Made by a program: the position numbers and the translations under genes
In this document: in pieces, positions 1 through 6,651 of the stretch
Numbering within the stretch: position 1 is the stretch's first letter
Layout: every line of letters starts with the position of its first letter
NCBI GenBank assembly: GCA_003353825.1
Contig: PIVW01000050.1
Coordinates: 1-19,170 of the forward strand
Length of the DNA stretch: 19,170 bases
Direction: 5' to 3'
Source: Chloroflexota bacterium
Lineage (GTDB): Bacteria > Chloroflexota > Anaerolineae > J102
The notes under the pieces: model-generated
Seen by the model: the letters and a program-made list of their open reading frames with translations, nothing else
Told to the model about the DNA's origin: nothing
Databases searched by the model: none

Positions 1-429
1 GTTGTCCACGCTCATCCACCCATTGCTACGGCCCTGTCGATTGCCGGTATTTCACTCGCCCGTTGTGTTTTACCCGAAGTAGTGATGTCGTTTGGCCTGA
101 TCCCCACCACCGCATACGCCACACCTTCGTCGGTTGAGGGGACACAGGTTATTGCCGGGTTGATCGAATCCTACGATGCCCTTATTTTGCAGCGCCACGG
201 CAGTGTGACGGTAGGCAAAAGCGCCTGGGACGCGTATCTGAAACTAGAGAAATTGGAACACGCAGCCCTGATCACCAAAACGTTGGTAGAACTAGGCGGT
301 GAAATACCCATGTCTCCTGATCAAGTTTCCAAGATCTTGGAATGGCGTGGTGAGCGGGGCCTCATGCGTGGTAGCCAGGGCGAGGATATCCGTCAGGTTT
401 GTGGGGTTTGTTATGTGCCGGCAAATTGA
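1..429 (+). CDS. Class II aldolase/adducin family protein, 3' end only
   Basis: The frame is open from base 1 to the TGA at 427-429, so the 5' part lies outside the window. About 142 residues are visible. They begin with VVHAHPP, the HxH zinc-ligand motif of the class II aldolase family (L-fuculose-phosphate and L-ribulose-5-phosphate 4-epimerase type). A third His in QRHGSV at visible residue 66 matches the usual third metal ligand. An amphipathic helix with LEKLEHAA follows, as is normal near the end of these proteins. Members cleave or epimerise small sugar phosphates in the cytoplasm, using a divalent metal. The substrate cannot be read from this fragment. The first in-frame Met (position 85) falls inside the conserved domain and is not the true start. 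The fold assignment is secure; the specific reaction is unknown. Confidence 0.85.
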   Translation, partial: VVHAHPPIATALSIAGISLARCVLPEVVMSFGLIPTTAYATPSSVEGTQVIAGLIESYDALILQRHGSVTVGKSAWDAYLKLEKLEHAALITKTLVELGGEIPMSPDQVSKILEWRGERGLMRGSQGEDIRQVCGVCYVPAN

Positions 430-478
430 AGATTCGGGCATGGTTCATTTTGTCGAGTTTGCATCTATACAAATCCAA

Positions 479-532
479 GTTTGCGATTGCAAACAGAACC
501 AAAGATCAATGACTAACGATTAAAGATTCCTC
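479..532. repeat. Small hairpin and decayed heptanucleotide tract between aldolase and zwf
   Basis: GTTTGC-GATT-GCAAAC (479-494) is a perfect 6-bp hairpin. It is followed in strict 7-nt register by AAACAGA, ACCAAAG, ATCAATG, ACTAACG, ATTAAAG and ATTCCTC (491-532). Four of these share the form A-x-x-A-A-x-G. No T-run follows the hairpin on either strand, so I do not call it a terminator. The 204-bp spacer (430-633) separates two convergent genes and shows nothing else that I can support. Confidence 0.4.
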
Positions 533-633
533 TGCTGATTGGCCTTAATCTTCAAGCTTTGATCCTCAGAACATCAATTTGTAAAGATGTGGGACGCTGA
601 TTCTGAACCACGCCAAGATTCATATCCATTGAA

Positions 634-2178
634 TCAATCAGCACAGCTAGCACACCAGCGATGCCCATTTGCATTGAGCATGACATCGGCTGCGGCCGGG
701 CCCCAACTGCCGGGCTTGTAAAATCCCAGGGGCGGGCCATCACCGCGGTCCCAGCCCTGCTGGATGGCGTCGATGATACGCCATGAGTTCTCGATCTCGT
801 CGGCGCGAGCGAAGAGCGAAGCATCCCCTAACAAGGCATCCAGCAGCAAGCGTTCATACGCTTCCGGCAAGGCTTTTTCGCCAAATTCGGTGGCGAAATT
901 GAAGCTCATATCAACCGAGTCGGTGCGCATACCTGCGCCAGGCTGCTTGGTCTGGAAGGCCAGTTGAAATCCCTCGTCAGGCTGCAGGCAAAATGCGAGT
1001 TGATTGGGTATGACATTGGCTTCGATACCCATGTTGAAAAGCATGTGCGGGACTTCTTTGAATTGGATGACTACCTCTGTCATCTTCTTTTTCAACGATT
1101 TGCCTGAACGCAGGTAAAAGGGCACGCCTTGCCAGCGCCAGTTGTCGATGTAAAGCTCAAGGGCCGTGTAAGTCGGCGTCTCCGAATGCGGATCAACACC
1201 ATTTTCTTTGCGATAGGTCGCCCCCTTGCCGTCCAGAGAGCGGTATTGCGCTCGCACAGTGTTGGTACGCAAGGCGCCATTTTCGGGCGGGCGCAGCGCG
1301 CGTAGCACTTTGACCTTCTCGTCGCGCAGCAATGTCGCATCCCAGGCCGTGGGCGGTTCCATGGCAGTGAGCGCCACCAGCTGCATGAGATGATTTTGGA
1401 ACATGTCTCGCAACACGCCGGCGTGGTCGAAATAGCCGCCCCTGCGACCGACATCGACCGTTTCGAGCACCGAAATCTGAACGTGATCGATATAGCGTCG
1501 ATTCCAGACCGGCTCGAAAATCAGGTTGGCAAAGCGGAAGACCATGATGTTTTGGACGGTCTCTTTGCCTAAATAGTGGTCGATACGGTAGATCTGGTCT
1601 TCGTCGAAGGCGCTATGTACGCAAAGATTGAGTTCGTGAGCGCTGGCCAGGTCGGTGCCAAATGGCTTTTCGACCACGATGCGCGTGAACTCACCCTTGG
1701 GACGGGATAACCCGACCGCTCCCAGTTGCTGAATAATCGTTTTGTAGAGGATCGGCGGTGTCGAAAGATAAAACAGCAGGTTGTGAGGTAGGCCGTACTC
1801 CGACTCTTTCGAGTCCAGGTAGTCTGCCAGAGCCTGGTAGTCCTCCGGCTCGTGATAGTCAAGCCGGTGATAATAGAGCCGCGGCGCAAAGGTATCCCAG
1901 TCGCCACATCTTTCACCGGTGAGGCGGGCGAATTTATCCACCCCCTCGCGCATACGCTCACGGAAGCTCTGGTTGCTGAGGTCGCTGCGGGCTACGCCGA
2001 TAATAATGAAATCATCGGGCAACAATTCGGCGCAACAGAGACTGTGCAGGGCCGGCACTAGCTTTCGGTAGGTAAGATCGCCTGACGCACCAAAGATAAC
2101 GATGCAGGTGGGATCTGGTTTTTGGATACGGTCGAGATTGGGCTTGACGGCTGAGTCAAGAGACATGGTCGGTCTCAC
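634..2178 (-). CDS. zwf: Glucose-6-phosphate 1-dehydrogenase
   Basis: This enzyme oxidises glucose 6-phosphate to 6-phosphogluconolactone with NAD(P)+, the first step of the oxidative pentose phosphate pathway, in the cytoplasm. The protein is 514 aa from a GTG at 2178, or 510 aa from the in-frame ATG at 2166; family members are usually about 480-510. Visible motifs are the N-terminal dinucleotide-binding GASGDL (residues 30-35), VVEKPFG, and the substrate-binding and catalytic RIDHYLGKE near residue 200. The C-terminus GSWGP followed by HRW is typical. Neither start has a convincing Shine-Dalgarno sequence. The ATG gives the more usual N-terminus. The gene begins 8-20 nt after the tal stop and is probably co-transcribed with it. 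gnd and opcA are not in the window. Confidence 0.97.
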   Translation of the reverse strand: MRPTMSLDSAVKPNLDRIQKPDPTCIVIFGASGDLTYRKLVPALHSLCCAELLPDDFIIIGVARSDLSNQSFRERMREGVDKFARLTGERCGDWDTFAPRLYYHRLDYHEPEDYQALADYLDSKESEYGLPHNLLFYLSTPPILYKTIIQQLGAVGLSRPKGEFTRIVVEKPFGTDLASAHELNLCVHSAFDEDQIYRIDHYLGKETVQNIMVFRFANLIFEPVWNRRYIDHVQISVLETVDVGRRGGYFDHAGVLRDMFQNHLMQLVALTAMEPPTAWDATLLRDEKVKVLRALRPPENGALRTNTVRAQYRSLDGKGATYRKENGVDPHSETPTYTALELYIDNWRWQGVPFYLRSGKSLKKKMTEVVIQFKEVPHMLFNMGIEANVIPNQLAFCLQPDEGFQLAFQTKQPGAGMRTDSVDMSFNFATEFGEKALPEAYERLLLDALLGDASLFARADEIENSWRIIDAIQQGWDRGDGPPLGFYKPGSWGPAAADVMLNANGHRWCASCAD

Positions 2179-2186
2179 GAACTAGG

Positions 2187-3275
2187 CTAGAGGGTGGCAG
2201 CACGCTGGGCGATAGTGTCCAAAAGGCTCTGGAAAGAATCTGCGAATGATTTCACTCCCGCACTTTGTAGATCGCTCGTCACCTGAGTGAAGTCGATACC
2301 CAGCGCTGCTAGAGCGTCGATCTGAGCCCGAGCATCTGCCACTCCCTGATCTATGGTGCAGGCGACAACTGTGTGTTCCAACGTTGCCTCCAGGGTATTC
2401 TGCGGCAAAGTATTGACAGTGTGCGGCCCGATGAGATTGTCGACATAGAGCACATCCAGGTAATCAGGATTTTTTGTGCTGGTGCTCGCCCAAAGGGGGC
2501 GTTGGTAGCGTGCGCCTTTTGCCGCCAGTGCCTGCCAACGAGGTCCGGCAAACACCTCCTCGAAGCGCGCATAAGCAAGTTTGGCATTGGCGATGGCGAT
2601 CTTGCCTTGCAACACCGTGTTTCCCAGATCATTGAGTCTGCCGTCGACGACGCCATCGATGCGACTGACAAAGAAGGATGCCACCGAGGCAACTTGCGCA
2701 GGGTCTCTATTTTGGGCGACAAGGTCTTCCAGTCCATCTACATAGGCGAAAGCGACGTTATCATAGTCTTGCAACGAGAACATAAGCGTTGCGTTGACAT
2801 TGATGCCGTCGCCGATCAATTGGCGGATGGCAGGTTTGCCTTCTGCCGTGGCCGGGACTTTGATCATGATATTGGGTCTGACCAACGAGGCCCAGATCCG
2901 CCGTGCTTCGGCGAGGGTCGCTTCAGTGTCATACGCCAGTTCCGGCGACACTTCGATGCTGACATAGCCATCACCGCCGTCACTGGCATCATATAGGCCG
3001 CGCAACATGTCTGCAGCGGCGGCGACATCACTCTGAGAAACGGCGTCGTAAATACCAAAAGTGTCGGCGCCTGCTGCGACCAACTCGGCAATGGTATCGT
3101 CATATAGAGCACTGCCACTGATGGCTTTATCAAAGATAGTGGGATTGGAAGTAACACCTCGCAAGCCCTGTTTTATAAGACGACTCATAGTGCCATCATC
3201 GATGATGTCGCGGCCAATGAAGTCCAGCCAGATGGATTGTTTTTGTTCGGTATAAAGATCGTGTAGTCGGGTCAT
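2187..3275 (-). CDS. tal: Transaldolase
   Basis: Transaldolase moves a dihydroxyacetone unit between sedoheptulose 7-phosphate and glyceraldehyde 3-phosphate, in the non-oxidative pentose phosphate branch. The 362-aa length and the opening residues (LHDLYTEQKQSIWLDFIGRD) match the longer bacterial form found in actinobacteria, cyanobacteria and Chloroflexota. GVTSNPTIF is the N-terminal signature. IMIKVPAT carries the Schiff-base lysine, K139. NVNATLMFS follows as expected. The start ATG at 3275 has a weak AGGA about 9 nt upstream. The gene lies between pgl (324-nt gap) and zwf (about 8 nt), all on minus, which fits one pentose phosphate unit. No fusion to glucose-6-phosphate isomerase is seen, although some relatives carry one. 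Confidence 0.96.
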   Translation of the reverse strand: MTRLHDLYTEQKQSIWLDFIGRDIIDDGTMSRLIKQGLRGVTSNPTIFDKAISGSALYDDTIAELVAAGADTFGIYDAVSQSDVAAAADMLRGLYDASDGGDGYVSIEVSPELAYDTEATLAEARRIWASLVRPNIMIKVPATAEGKPAIRQLIGDGINVNATLMFSLQDYDNVAFAYVDGLEDLVAQNRDPAQVASVASFFVSRIDGVVDGRLNDLGNTVLQGKIAIANAKLAYARFEEVFAGPRWQALAAKGARYQRPLWASTSTKNPDYLDVLYVDNLIGPHTVNTLPQNTLEATLEHTVVACTIDQGVADARAQIDALAALGIDFTQVTSDLQSAGVKSFADSFQSLLDTIAQRAATL

Positions 3276-3303
3276 GGTGTCGTTCCTGGGATCGTGAATT
3301 GCA

Positions 3304-3387
3304 GATGTCGGATTGTGGAATAGAGAGTGCGGAATGGAAGCGGCCGTGTGTTTACTGCCGTGTGTTGATTATTGATTTCGGATCAAG
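3304..3387. repeat. Heptanucleotide-register tract in the tal-pgl spacer
   Basis: Read in 7-nt steps from 3304, the units are GATGTCG, GATTGTG, GAATAGA, GAGTGCG, GAATGGA, AGCGGCC, GTGTGTT, TACTGCC, GTGTGTT, GATTATT, GATTTCG and GATCAAG. Ten of the twelve begin with G, and seven begin with GA followed by a T-rich or A-rich core. One unit (GTGTGTT) occurs twice, 14 nt apart. This looks like an old, diverged heptamer array resembling the STRR sequences of cyanobacteria. It lies upstream of tal in a 324-bp gene-free stretch. Confidence 0.5.
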
Positions 3388-3416
3388 TCCTGGTTCATCG
3401 TGGCGCAAGTGGCTGT

Positions 3417-3484
3417 CGGTCTGTAGTAGGCGATTCATTGCCGTGACAGGCGCACAAAAGCGCTAAAGCGCTTACTACAAACCG
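3417..3484. repeat. Palindromic intergenic element upstream of tal
   Basis: The 16-nt arm at 3417-3432 (core TGTAGTAGGCG) and the arm at 3469-3484 (core CGCTTACTACA) are inverted repeats matching at 14 of 16 positions. The right arm overlaps a second perfect hairpin, AAGCGCT-AA-AGCGCTT (3458-3473). The whole can fold as a 68-nt structure on either strand. Short elements with TAGTAGGCG...CGCCTACTA ends are, to my recollection, dispersed in several Chloroflexota genomes, so it is probably one copy of a repeat family. The rest of the spacer (3485-3599) shows no gene or clear signal. Confidence 0.6.
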
Positions 3485-3599
3485 TCTCCTTACAGATTGC
3501 TGAGGAGTGCGTTAACTTACTTGGGAGCGAGATTTACTATCGTCAAGGGTCTGTCGTCTATCGTCAACCGAGAGTGACATTCCAAGATTTGTAGTGATG

Positions 3600-4343
3600 T
3601 CAATGTAATTTAGCCGCTTGCGCCGCAGTGTCATCGAGCAACCAGGTGAGATGGCCGTTGCCTGGGTGTACGCGCGCGGCAGGCAGAGCCGTCATGGTTG
3701 GGTCTGGATCGAATACCTGTATCAGTGCAGGACCTTTACCTGCGCCGGTGACCACAAAAAAGACGTTCGCCGCTCGATTGAGCACCGGCAGTGTCAGAGT
3801 AATCCGGGCATGGGGTTTGACAGGGGCCTCTCCCACTGTGACCAGTTTGTCTTGCTCCTCTAACGCAGTTGTTCCCGGAAAGAGGGAGGCCGTGTGTCCA
3901 TCGTCACCCATGCCCAGCAGGATGAGATCGAAACGTGGCCGAGCGTGTTTGCTCAGATGGAAACATTCGCGTACTTCCTCCTCATATTTGGCAGCAGCCT
4001 TGGCATGGTCAGTATCTTCACCATGCATGCGATGCACGTTGCTGACGGTTAGGTGCCGTAAAAGTAACTGAAACGCTACGCCATAATTGCTGTCGGGGTC
4101 GTCTGGCGGTACACAACGTTCATCGACCCACCAGATGTGAATACGTGCCCATTCGAATAGATTGCGCCACGCTGGGGTTGCCAACAGCTTGAACAATGCA
4201 CGCGGCGTCGAACCCCCAGAGAAGGCAATGTGCGTCTGAGCACGCCTGGCAATGGCTTGAGCGCATATCGACTCCATGCGCTTGGCCACCTGCCCAGGTA
4301 AAGCAGTGGTTTTGTCAATCACGAGCGGAGTAGATTCTAGCAT
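3600..4343 (-). CDS. pgl: 6-phosphogluconolactonase
   Basis: This enzyme hydrolyses 6-phosphogluconolactone to 6-phosphogluconate, the step after Zwf. The 247-aa protein has the length and motifs of the SOL/DevB family: FSGGSTP near residue 43, WWVDERCVPPDDPDSNYG near residues 72-89, and LGMGDDGHTASLFPG, which holds the catalytic histidine. It is unrelated to the beta-propeller YbhE type. The start is the ATG at 4343. There is no Shine-Dalgarno sequence at the usual distance. A good promoter ends only 6 nt before the ATG, so the mRNA may be leaderless (see the promoter entry). It is the first gene of the pgl-tal-zwf set. The palindromic element in the 324-nt gap before tal may affect read-through. 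Confidence 0.96.
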   Translation of the reverse strand: MLESTPLVIDKTTALPGQVAKRMESICAQAIARRAQTHIAFSGGSTPRALFKLLATPAWRNLFEWARIHIWWVDERCVPPDDPDSNYGVAFQLLLRHLTVSNVHRMHGEDTDHAKAAAKYEEEVRECFHLSKHARPRFDLILLGMGDDGHTASLFPGTTALEEQDKLVTVGEAPVKPHARITLTLPVLNRAANVFFVVTGAGKGPALIQVFDPDPTMTALPAARVHPGNGHLTWLLDDTAAQAAKLH

Positions 4344-4349
4344 ATAGAG

Positions 4350-4378
4350 ATTGTAGCCTCAATTGTTGCTGTTCGCAA
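4350..4378 (-). promoter_or_regulatory. Candidate sigma-70 type promoter of pgl, possibly leaderless
   Basis: On the minus strand, TTGCGA (4378-4373) is followed after 17 nt by TACAAT (4355-4350). Six nt then lead directly to the ATG of pgl at 4343. Initiation at the usual distance would fall on or next to the A of the start codon. This fits the missing Shine-Dalgarno sequence. The prediction comes from sequence match alone. Confidence 0.5.
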
Positions 4379-4450
4379 CAGGCACGCTCGACTTGCGTGC
4401 ACTACCGGACACTTTTTGCAATGTCATTCCTTCGGCTTCGCTCAGGACAG

Positions 4451-4613
4451 GTCTGAGCGGGTTCCAGAAGCCAACTCACATTGAAGCAGCATCGTTTTTA
4501 ACGATAATTCGCTCATTATGAGGCAATTCTAGCGAAGAATCTAGCGTTTCACGTAAGTGAGACCCTGCGCTGTTGTTCTGAACTGGTGTGAGTTACGTGT
4601 CTGACCCGCTCAG
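4451..4613. repeat. Nested inverted-repeat element between pgl and the serS T-box
   Basis: Two perfect inverted repeats are nested with near-equal spacing. CTGAGCGGGT (4453-4462) pairs with ACCCGCTCAG (4604-4613). AACTCACA (4473-4480) pairs with TGTGAGTT (4587-4594). The gaps between them are 10 nt on the left and 9 nt on the right. ATCGTT-TTT-AACGAT (4491-4505) is a further hairpin inside. The flank at 4422-4446 (TGTCATTCC...GCTCAGG) and the right end GCTCAGGGTGACA (4608-4620) share pieces of the same sequence. No open reading frame lies inside. It is probably a non-autonomous repeat. Confidence 0.5.
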
Positions 4614-4661
4614 GGTGACACAATAGAAATGTGTCTGGTAGCACAACCCTGAGTTCGCTTG

Positions 4662-4691
4662 TTGCCAGCTTCTTGTACTGTGTGCTATCCT
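4662..4691 (+). promoter_or_regulatory. Candidate promoter of the serS T-box leader
   Basis: TTGCCA (4662-4667) and TATCCT (4686-4691) are 18 nt apart. A TG one base before the -10 gives an extended -10 (TGCTATCCT). The predicted start near 4698 lies just upstream of T-box stem I, where it is needed. Confidence 0.5.
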
Positions 4692-4699
4692 TCCGCCAA

Positions 4700-4985
4700 T
4701 ATCAGCAAAGACGTTGACGGAGATAAGTAGTCGAAACCCGCTGCTCCAGAGAGTTGCCAACTGCTGCAAGGCAATGCTGCAGGTCTGACGAAATCCACTC
4801 CCGAGTTGCCGAACCAAACGGCGTTTGTCCCCTCTCAGTAAGTTCGGCCGTTTAGCCCCCGTTAGCGGGTAGGGATATCCTTCGTAGGAGATGTCTCGAC
4901 GAGGTCGTTCACTGCAAAGTGGCGGCGAATCCAGGTGGCACCGCGAGCGCGCCCCCTCGTCCTGGGAGATGGGGGTGTTTTTATA
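4700..4985 (+). ncRNA. T-box riboswitch (tRNA-Ser sensing) in the serS leader
   Basis: The leader senses uncharged tRNA-Ser and opens serS transcription. Stem I carries an AGTAG loop-E-like segment (4726-4730). Its distal part begins with CCAGAGAG, and TTGCC pairs with GGCAA there. The 3' specifier region reads ACGAAA-TCC-A, the same frame as ACGAAA-GGC-A in the Bacillus subtilis glyQS leader as I recall it, so the specifier is UCC (4794-4796, Ser). The T-box itself is CAGGTGGCACCGCG (4932-4945), with bulge TGGCACC. Its variable base C4939 complements the discriminator G of both tRNA-Ser genes in this window. The antiterminator pairs CCAGG (4931-4935) with CCTGG (4961-4965). The competing terminator pairs CCCCC (4952-4956) with GGGGG (4971-4975), followed by TGTTTTT. 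The 5' boundary is approximate. Confidence 0.93.
4952..4982 (+). terminator. T-box-controlled intrinsic terminator before serS
   Basis: CCCCC (4952-4956) pairs with GGGGG (4971-4975). TC/GA pairs extend the stem above a bulged T, and TGTTTTT follows at 4976-4982. The stem uses CCTGG (4961-4965) in its loop, which the antiterminator also needs, so the two folds exclude each other. Confidence 0.8.
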
Positions 4986-4994
4986 TTCTTTCAA

Positions 4995-5015
4995 GGAGGG
5001 AAAACCTCCCGGAGG
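4995..5015 (+). promoter_or_regulatory. serS Shine-Dalgarno with an adjacent hairpin
   Basis: GGAGG (5011-5015) lies 7 nt before the ATG at 5023, which decides the serS start. Directly before it, GGAGGG-AAAA-CCTCCC (4995-5010) forms a perfect 6-bp hairpin. Its 3' arm is itself an anti-Shine-Dalgarno sequence, so the hairpin may keep that arm from pairing elsewhere, or it may be a second control point. Confidence 0.7.
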
Positions 5016-5022
5016 TAATTTC

Positions 5023-6300
5023 ATGTTAGACATCCGTCTATTACGTGACGAGCCTGATCTGGTGCGTCAGGCGATGATCGACCTCAATGCCGAGGATGCT
5101 CCCATTGAGGACGCCATCAACCTGGATAAGCGGCGGCGGCAGATTCTGGTCGAGGTTGAAGCACTCAAGGCGGAGCGCAACACCGGCTCCAAACAAATCG
5201 GCTTGCTCATGCGAGAAGGAAAGCGCGAGGAAGCGGATAACCAGAAGATCCGTATGGGTGAGCTTGGCAAGCAGATTGCGGCCCTGGAGTCTGAGCTGAG
5301 GCAGGTTGAAAACCTTCTAGAATGGGCGATGCTCAATATCCCCAACTTGCCCTTGCCCGAAGTGCCCGTTGGGAAGGATGAGGAGGAAAACGTCGTCACC
5401 CGTACGGTCGGCGATATCCCCAGCTTCGACTTTGACCCCAAACCACACTGGGAGATCGGCGAAAATCTGGGCATCTTGGACTTCGAGCGAGGCGTCAAGC
5501 TGTCGGGCAGCCGTTTCTATCTGCTAAAAGGGCTGGGGGCACGGTTACAACGCGCCTTGATCGCCTGGATGCTCGACGTTCACATCGAACAGCATGGCTA
5601 CACCGAGGTGTTGCCGCCTCAGGTGGTGCGCGAGCACTGTCTTGTGGGCACCGGCAATCTTCCCAAATTTGGCGATAATCTCTACCGTGATATCGAAGAC
5701 GACCTCTGGCTGATCCCCACCGCAGAAGTGCCGGTCACAAACATGTATCGCCACGAGATCCTGGATGCCGAGCAACTGCCGCTCAAGCACGTGGCCTTCT
5801 CGTCCTGTTTCCGGCGTGAGAAAATGAGCGCTGGCAAAGATACCAGGGGTATCAAGCGTGGGCACCAGTTCGACAAAGTCGAAATGGTCAAGTGGACGAC
5901 GCCCGAGAAGGGTCGCGCTGAGTTGGATTCGTTGGTGGACAATGCCGAAGATATCTGTCGCATGCTCGAGATCCCTTATCGTGTTGTGCAGATGTGCACC
6001 GGCGACCTCAGCTTTGTGGCAGCGATCAAATTCGATCTGGAGATGTGGGCGCCAGGTTGTCAAGAGTGGCTCGAAGTCAGTTCATGTTCGATGTTCACCG
6101 ACTTCCAGGCTCGCCGCGCCAATATTCGCTATCGACCCGAGGCCAAAGCCAGGCCCAGGTATGTTTATACGCTCAATGGTTCGGGATTGGCCTTACCCCG
6201 TGTGGTCATCGCCGTGTTGGAGAACTATCAGCAGGCGGATGGCAGCATCATTGTGCCGGAAGTACTACGACCCTACATGCGCACGGATAGTATCCAGTGA
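5023..6300 (+). CDS. serS: Seryl-tRNA synthetase
   Basis: SerS charges tRNA-Ser with serine (class IIa synthetase, cytoplasmic homodimer). The protein is 425 aa, the normal length. Although the frame is open from 4891, the start is the ATG at 5023. It has GGAGG at 7 nt and gives the standard N-terminus MLDIRLLRDEPDLVRQ, and the upstream part is T-box RNA. Residues about 30-110 form the long coiled-coil arm that grips the tRNA-Ser variable arm. Motif 2 is CFRREKMSAGKDTRG (around 262-276), with HQFDKVEM after it. Motif 3 is SGLALPR (387-393), then ENYQQADGS and PEVLRPYM. The glycine often found in motif 3 (AVGR) is replaced by LPR, but the arginine remains. Two tRNA-Ser genes follow about 80 nt downstream. 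Confidence 0.98.
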   Translation: MLDIRLLRDEPDLVRQAMIDLNAEDAPIEDAINLDKRRRQILVEVEALKAERNTGSKQIGLLMREGKREEADNQKIRMGELGKQIAALESELRQVENLLEWAMLNIPNLPLPEVPVGKDEEENVVTRTVGDIPSFDFDPKPHWEIGENLGILDFERGVKLSGSRFYLLKGLGARLQRALIAWMLDVHIEQHGYTEVLPPQVVREHCLVGTGNLPKFGDNLYRDIEDDLWLIPTAEVPVTNMYRHEILDAEQLPLKHVAFSSCFRREKMSAGKDTRGIKRGHQFDKVEMVKWTTPEKGRAELDSLVDNAEDICRMLEIPYRVVQMCTGDLSFVAAIKFDLEMWAPGCQEWLEVSSCSMFTDFQARRANIRYRPEAKARPRYVYTLNGSGLALPRVVIAVLENYQQADGSIIVPEVLRPYMRTDSIQ

Positions 6301-6321
6301 ACTCAATCCCACTCCGTTATT

Positions 6322-6351
6322 TTGACATCCAATTCTCAGCAGTGGTATTAT
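6322..6351 (+). promoter_or_regulatory. Promoter of the tRNA-Ser pair
   Basis: A consensus TTGACA (6322-6327) and TATTAT (6346-6351) are separated by 18 nt. The start is expected near 6358, about 25 nt before the first tRNA. The tRNAs can therefore be made independently of the serS T-box. Confidence 0.75.
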
Positions 6352-6382
6352 CCACTTGCCCACCAAACAGGAGTACGTTCAC

Positions 6383-6469
6383 GGAGGGTTGGCCGAGTGG
6401 ACGAAGGCGGCTGTCTTGAAAACAGCTATACCGGAGACGGTATCGGGGGTTCGAATCCCTCACCCTCCG
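6383..6469 (+). tRNA. tRNA-Ser (anticodon UGA)
   Basis: This is a class II tRNA of 87 nt. The acceptor GGAGGGT (6383-6389) pairs with ACCCTCC (6462-6468). The anticodon stem GCTGT/ACAGC holds the loop CTTGAAA with anticodon TGA. The long variable arm pairs TACCG with CGGTA. The T loop is TTCGAAT. The discriminator is G6469. The following CCT means that CCA is not encoded and must be added. A37 makes it a potential substrate of MiaA/MiaB. It reads UCA and, by wobble, other UCN codons. Confidence 0.97.
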
Positions 6470-6497
6470 CCTTGTTCTCCTAACAATCGGATAGTGT

Positions 6498-6593
<96 letters not shown>

Positions 6594-6598
6594 AAAAG

Positions 6599-6638
6599 AG
6601 ACACTGCTTTCATCCGAATCGGAGGCAGTGTCTTTTTT
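6599..6638 (+). terminator. Intrinsic terminator of the tRNA-Ser operon
   Basis: AGACACTGC (6599-6607) pairs perfectly with GCAGTGTCT (6625-6633). An inner TCCG/CGGA stem lies in the loop (6613-6623). A run of six T (6633-6638) follows directly. Confidence 0.93.
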
Positions 6639-6651
6639 GTACTGATGAGTA

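Noticed and set aside
479..494. Rho-independent terminator after the aldolase or zwf gene
   Set aside because: The 6-bp hairpin has no T-run on either strand.
4593..5033. 146-aa minus-strand open frame
   Set aside because: It is antisense to the T-box leader and ends in the intergenic repeat. It has no recognisable domain, and the RNA structure explains the sequence.
5545..6063. 172-aa minus-strand frame inside serS
   Set aside because: It lies fully inside a well-conserved coding gene. Open antisense frames of this size are expected at this base composition.
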